Positions 33,379 through 33,428 of a stretch of 33,428 nucleotides of DNA are shown one piece after another. Every line of letters begins with the position of its first letter. The stretch's first letter is position 1. Both the position numbers and the translations under genes were made by a program. Origin of the DNA: an uncultured Hungatella sp. (GTDB lineage: Bacteria > Bacillota > Clostridia > Lachnospirales > Lachnospiraceae); the NCBI GenBank assembly GCA_910588325.1, contig CAJUPP010000042.1, forward strand, positions 1 to 33,428. Direction: 5' to 3'. The notes under the pieces are model-generated. The model did no database searches, was not told the origin of the DNA, and saw only the letters and a list, made by a program, of their open reading frames with translations.

Positions 33379-33428
33379 TGCCGCAGGCCGGAATCGAACC
33401 GGCACGGGAGATTAGTCCCGCAGGATTT
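33379..33428 (-). tRNA. tRNA-Leu, 3' part (cut by window edge)
   Basis: On the minus strand the visible part holds the end of the anticodon arm (AAATCCTGC), a long variable arm (GGGACTAATCTCCC), the T arm with TTCGATT, and the 3' acceptor CTGCGGC with discriminator A. A long variable arm with A73 indicates Leu rather than Ser. The base at anticodon position 36 appears to be A, so UAA or CAA is likely. No CCA is encoded. Confidence 0.85.

Overview
The window looks like a piece of a Gram-positive, low-to-middle GC gut Clostridia chromosome, most likely Lachnospiraceae. This rests on the style of the genes, not on a database search: lipoproteins with Thr/Ala/Glu-rich linkers after the lipobox, strong AGGAGG ribosome binding sites with occasional TTG and GTG starts, OppABCDF operons, and tRNA genes without an encoded CCA. 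Almost everything reads on the minus strand.

Layout from left to right. (1) 1-191 is the cut-off start of a membrane-anchored protein, followed by a divergent BCCT-family transporter (389-1942, +) with its own promoter and terminator. (2) 2055-6257 (-) is a sugar ABC operon: solute-binding lipoprotein, two permeases and a PhnP-like metallo-beta-lactamase-fold hydrolase. A divergent AraC-type regulator lies at 6468-7301 (+). The binding-protein gene has a one-base expansion in a G tract exactly at the lipobox, which breaks the reading frame. (3) glyA (7425-8681, -) lies behind a 116-bp inverted-repeat element. (4) 8860-14694 (-) is a first oligopeptide ABC operon, oppA-B-C-D-F, with an intrinsic terminator/attenuator between oppA and oppB. 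Its promoter is back to back with that of a small sigma-factor-like protein that ends in a membrane helix (14850-15506, +). (5) 15495-28187 (-) is the most interesting block. From one promoter, followed by an apparent leader terminator, the order is: cytosolic beta-lactamase-like serine hydrolase, L-Ala-D/L-Glu epimerase (ykfB type), oppA-B-C-D-F, cytosolic NlpC/P60 endopeptidase (ykfC type), second beta-lactamase-like serine hydrolase, YgjP-like metalloprotein and recJ. (6) 28222-31205 (-) holds a GntR/FCD regulator, kduI with a palindromic operator, and an acyltransferase-3 membrane protein. (7) 31399-33428 holds tRNA-Arg(ACG), glpK and the 3' part of a tRNA-Leu.

How the parts fit together. 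Block 5 reads as a peptidoglycan-peptide scavenging pathway. Opp2 would import murein peptides, the NlpC/P60 enzyme would release L-Ala-D-Glu, and the epimerase would convert this to L-Ala-L-Glu for ordinary peptidases. The two serine hydrolases have no signal peptide and sit where Bacillus has the LD-carboxypeptidase YkfA, so they are candidates for an undescribed cytosolic step. The sugar operon and block 5 also share a 108-bp structured repeat: three tandem copies in one, a single inverted copy in the other. Both insertions are between the binding-protein gene and the first permease gene, and the stems show compensatory base changes between copies.
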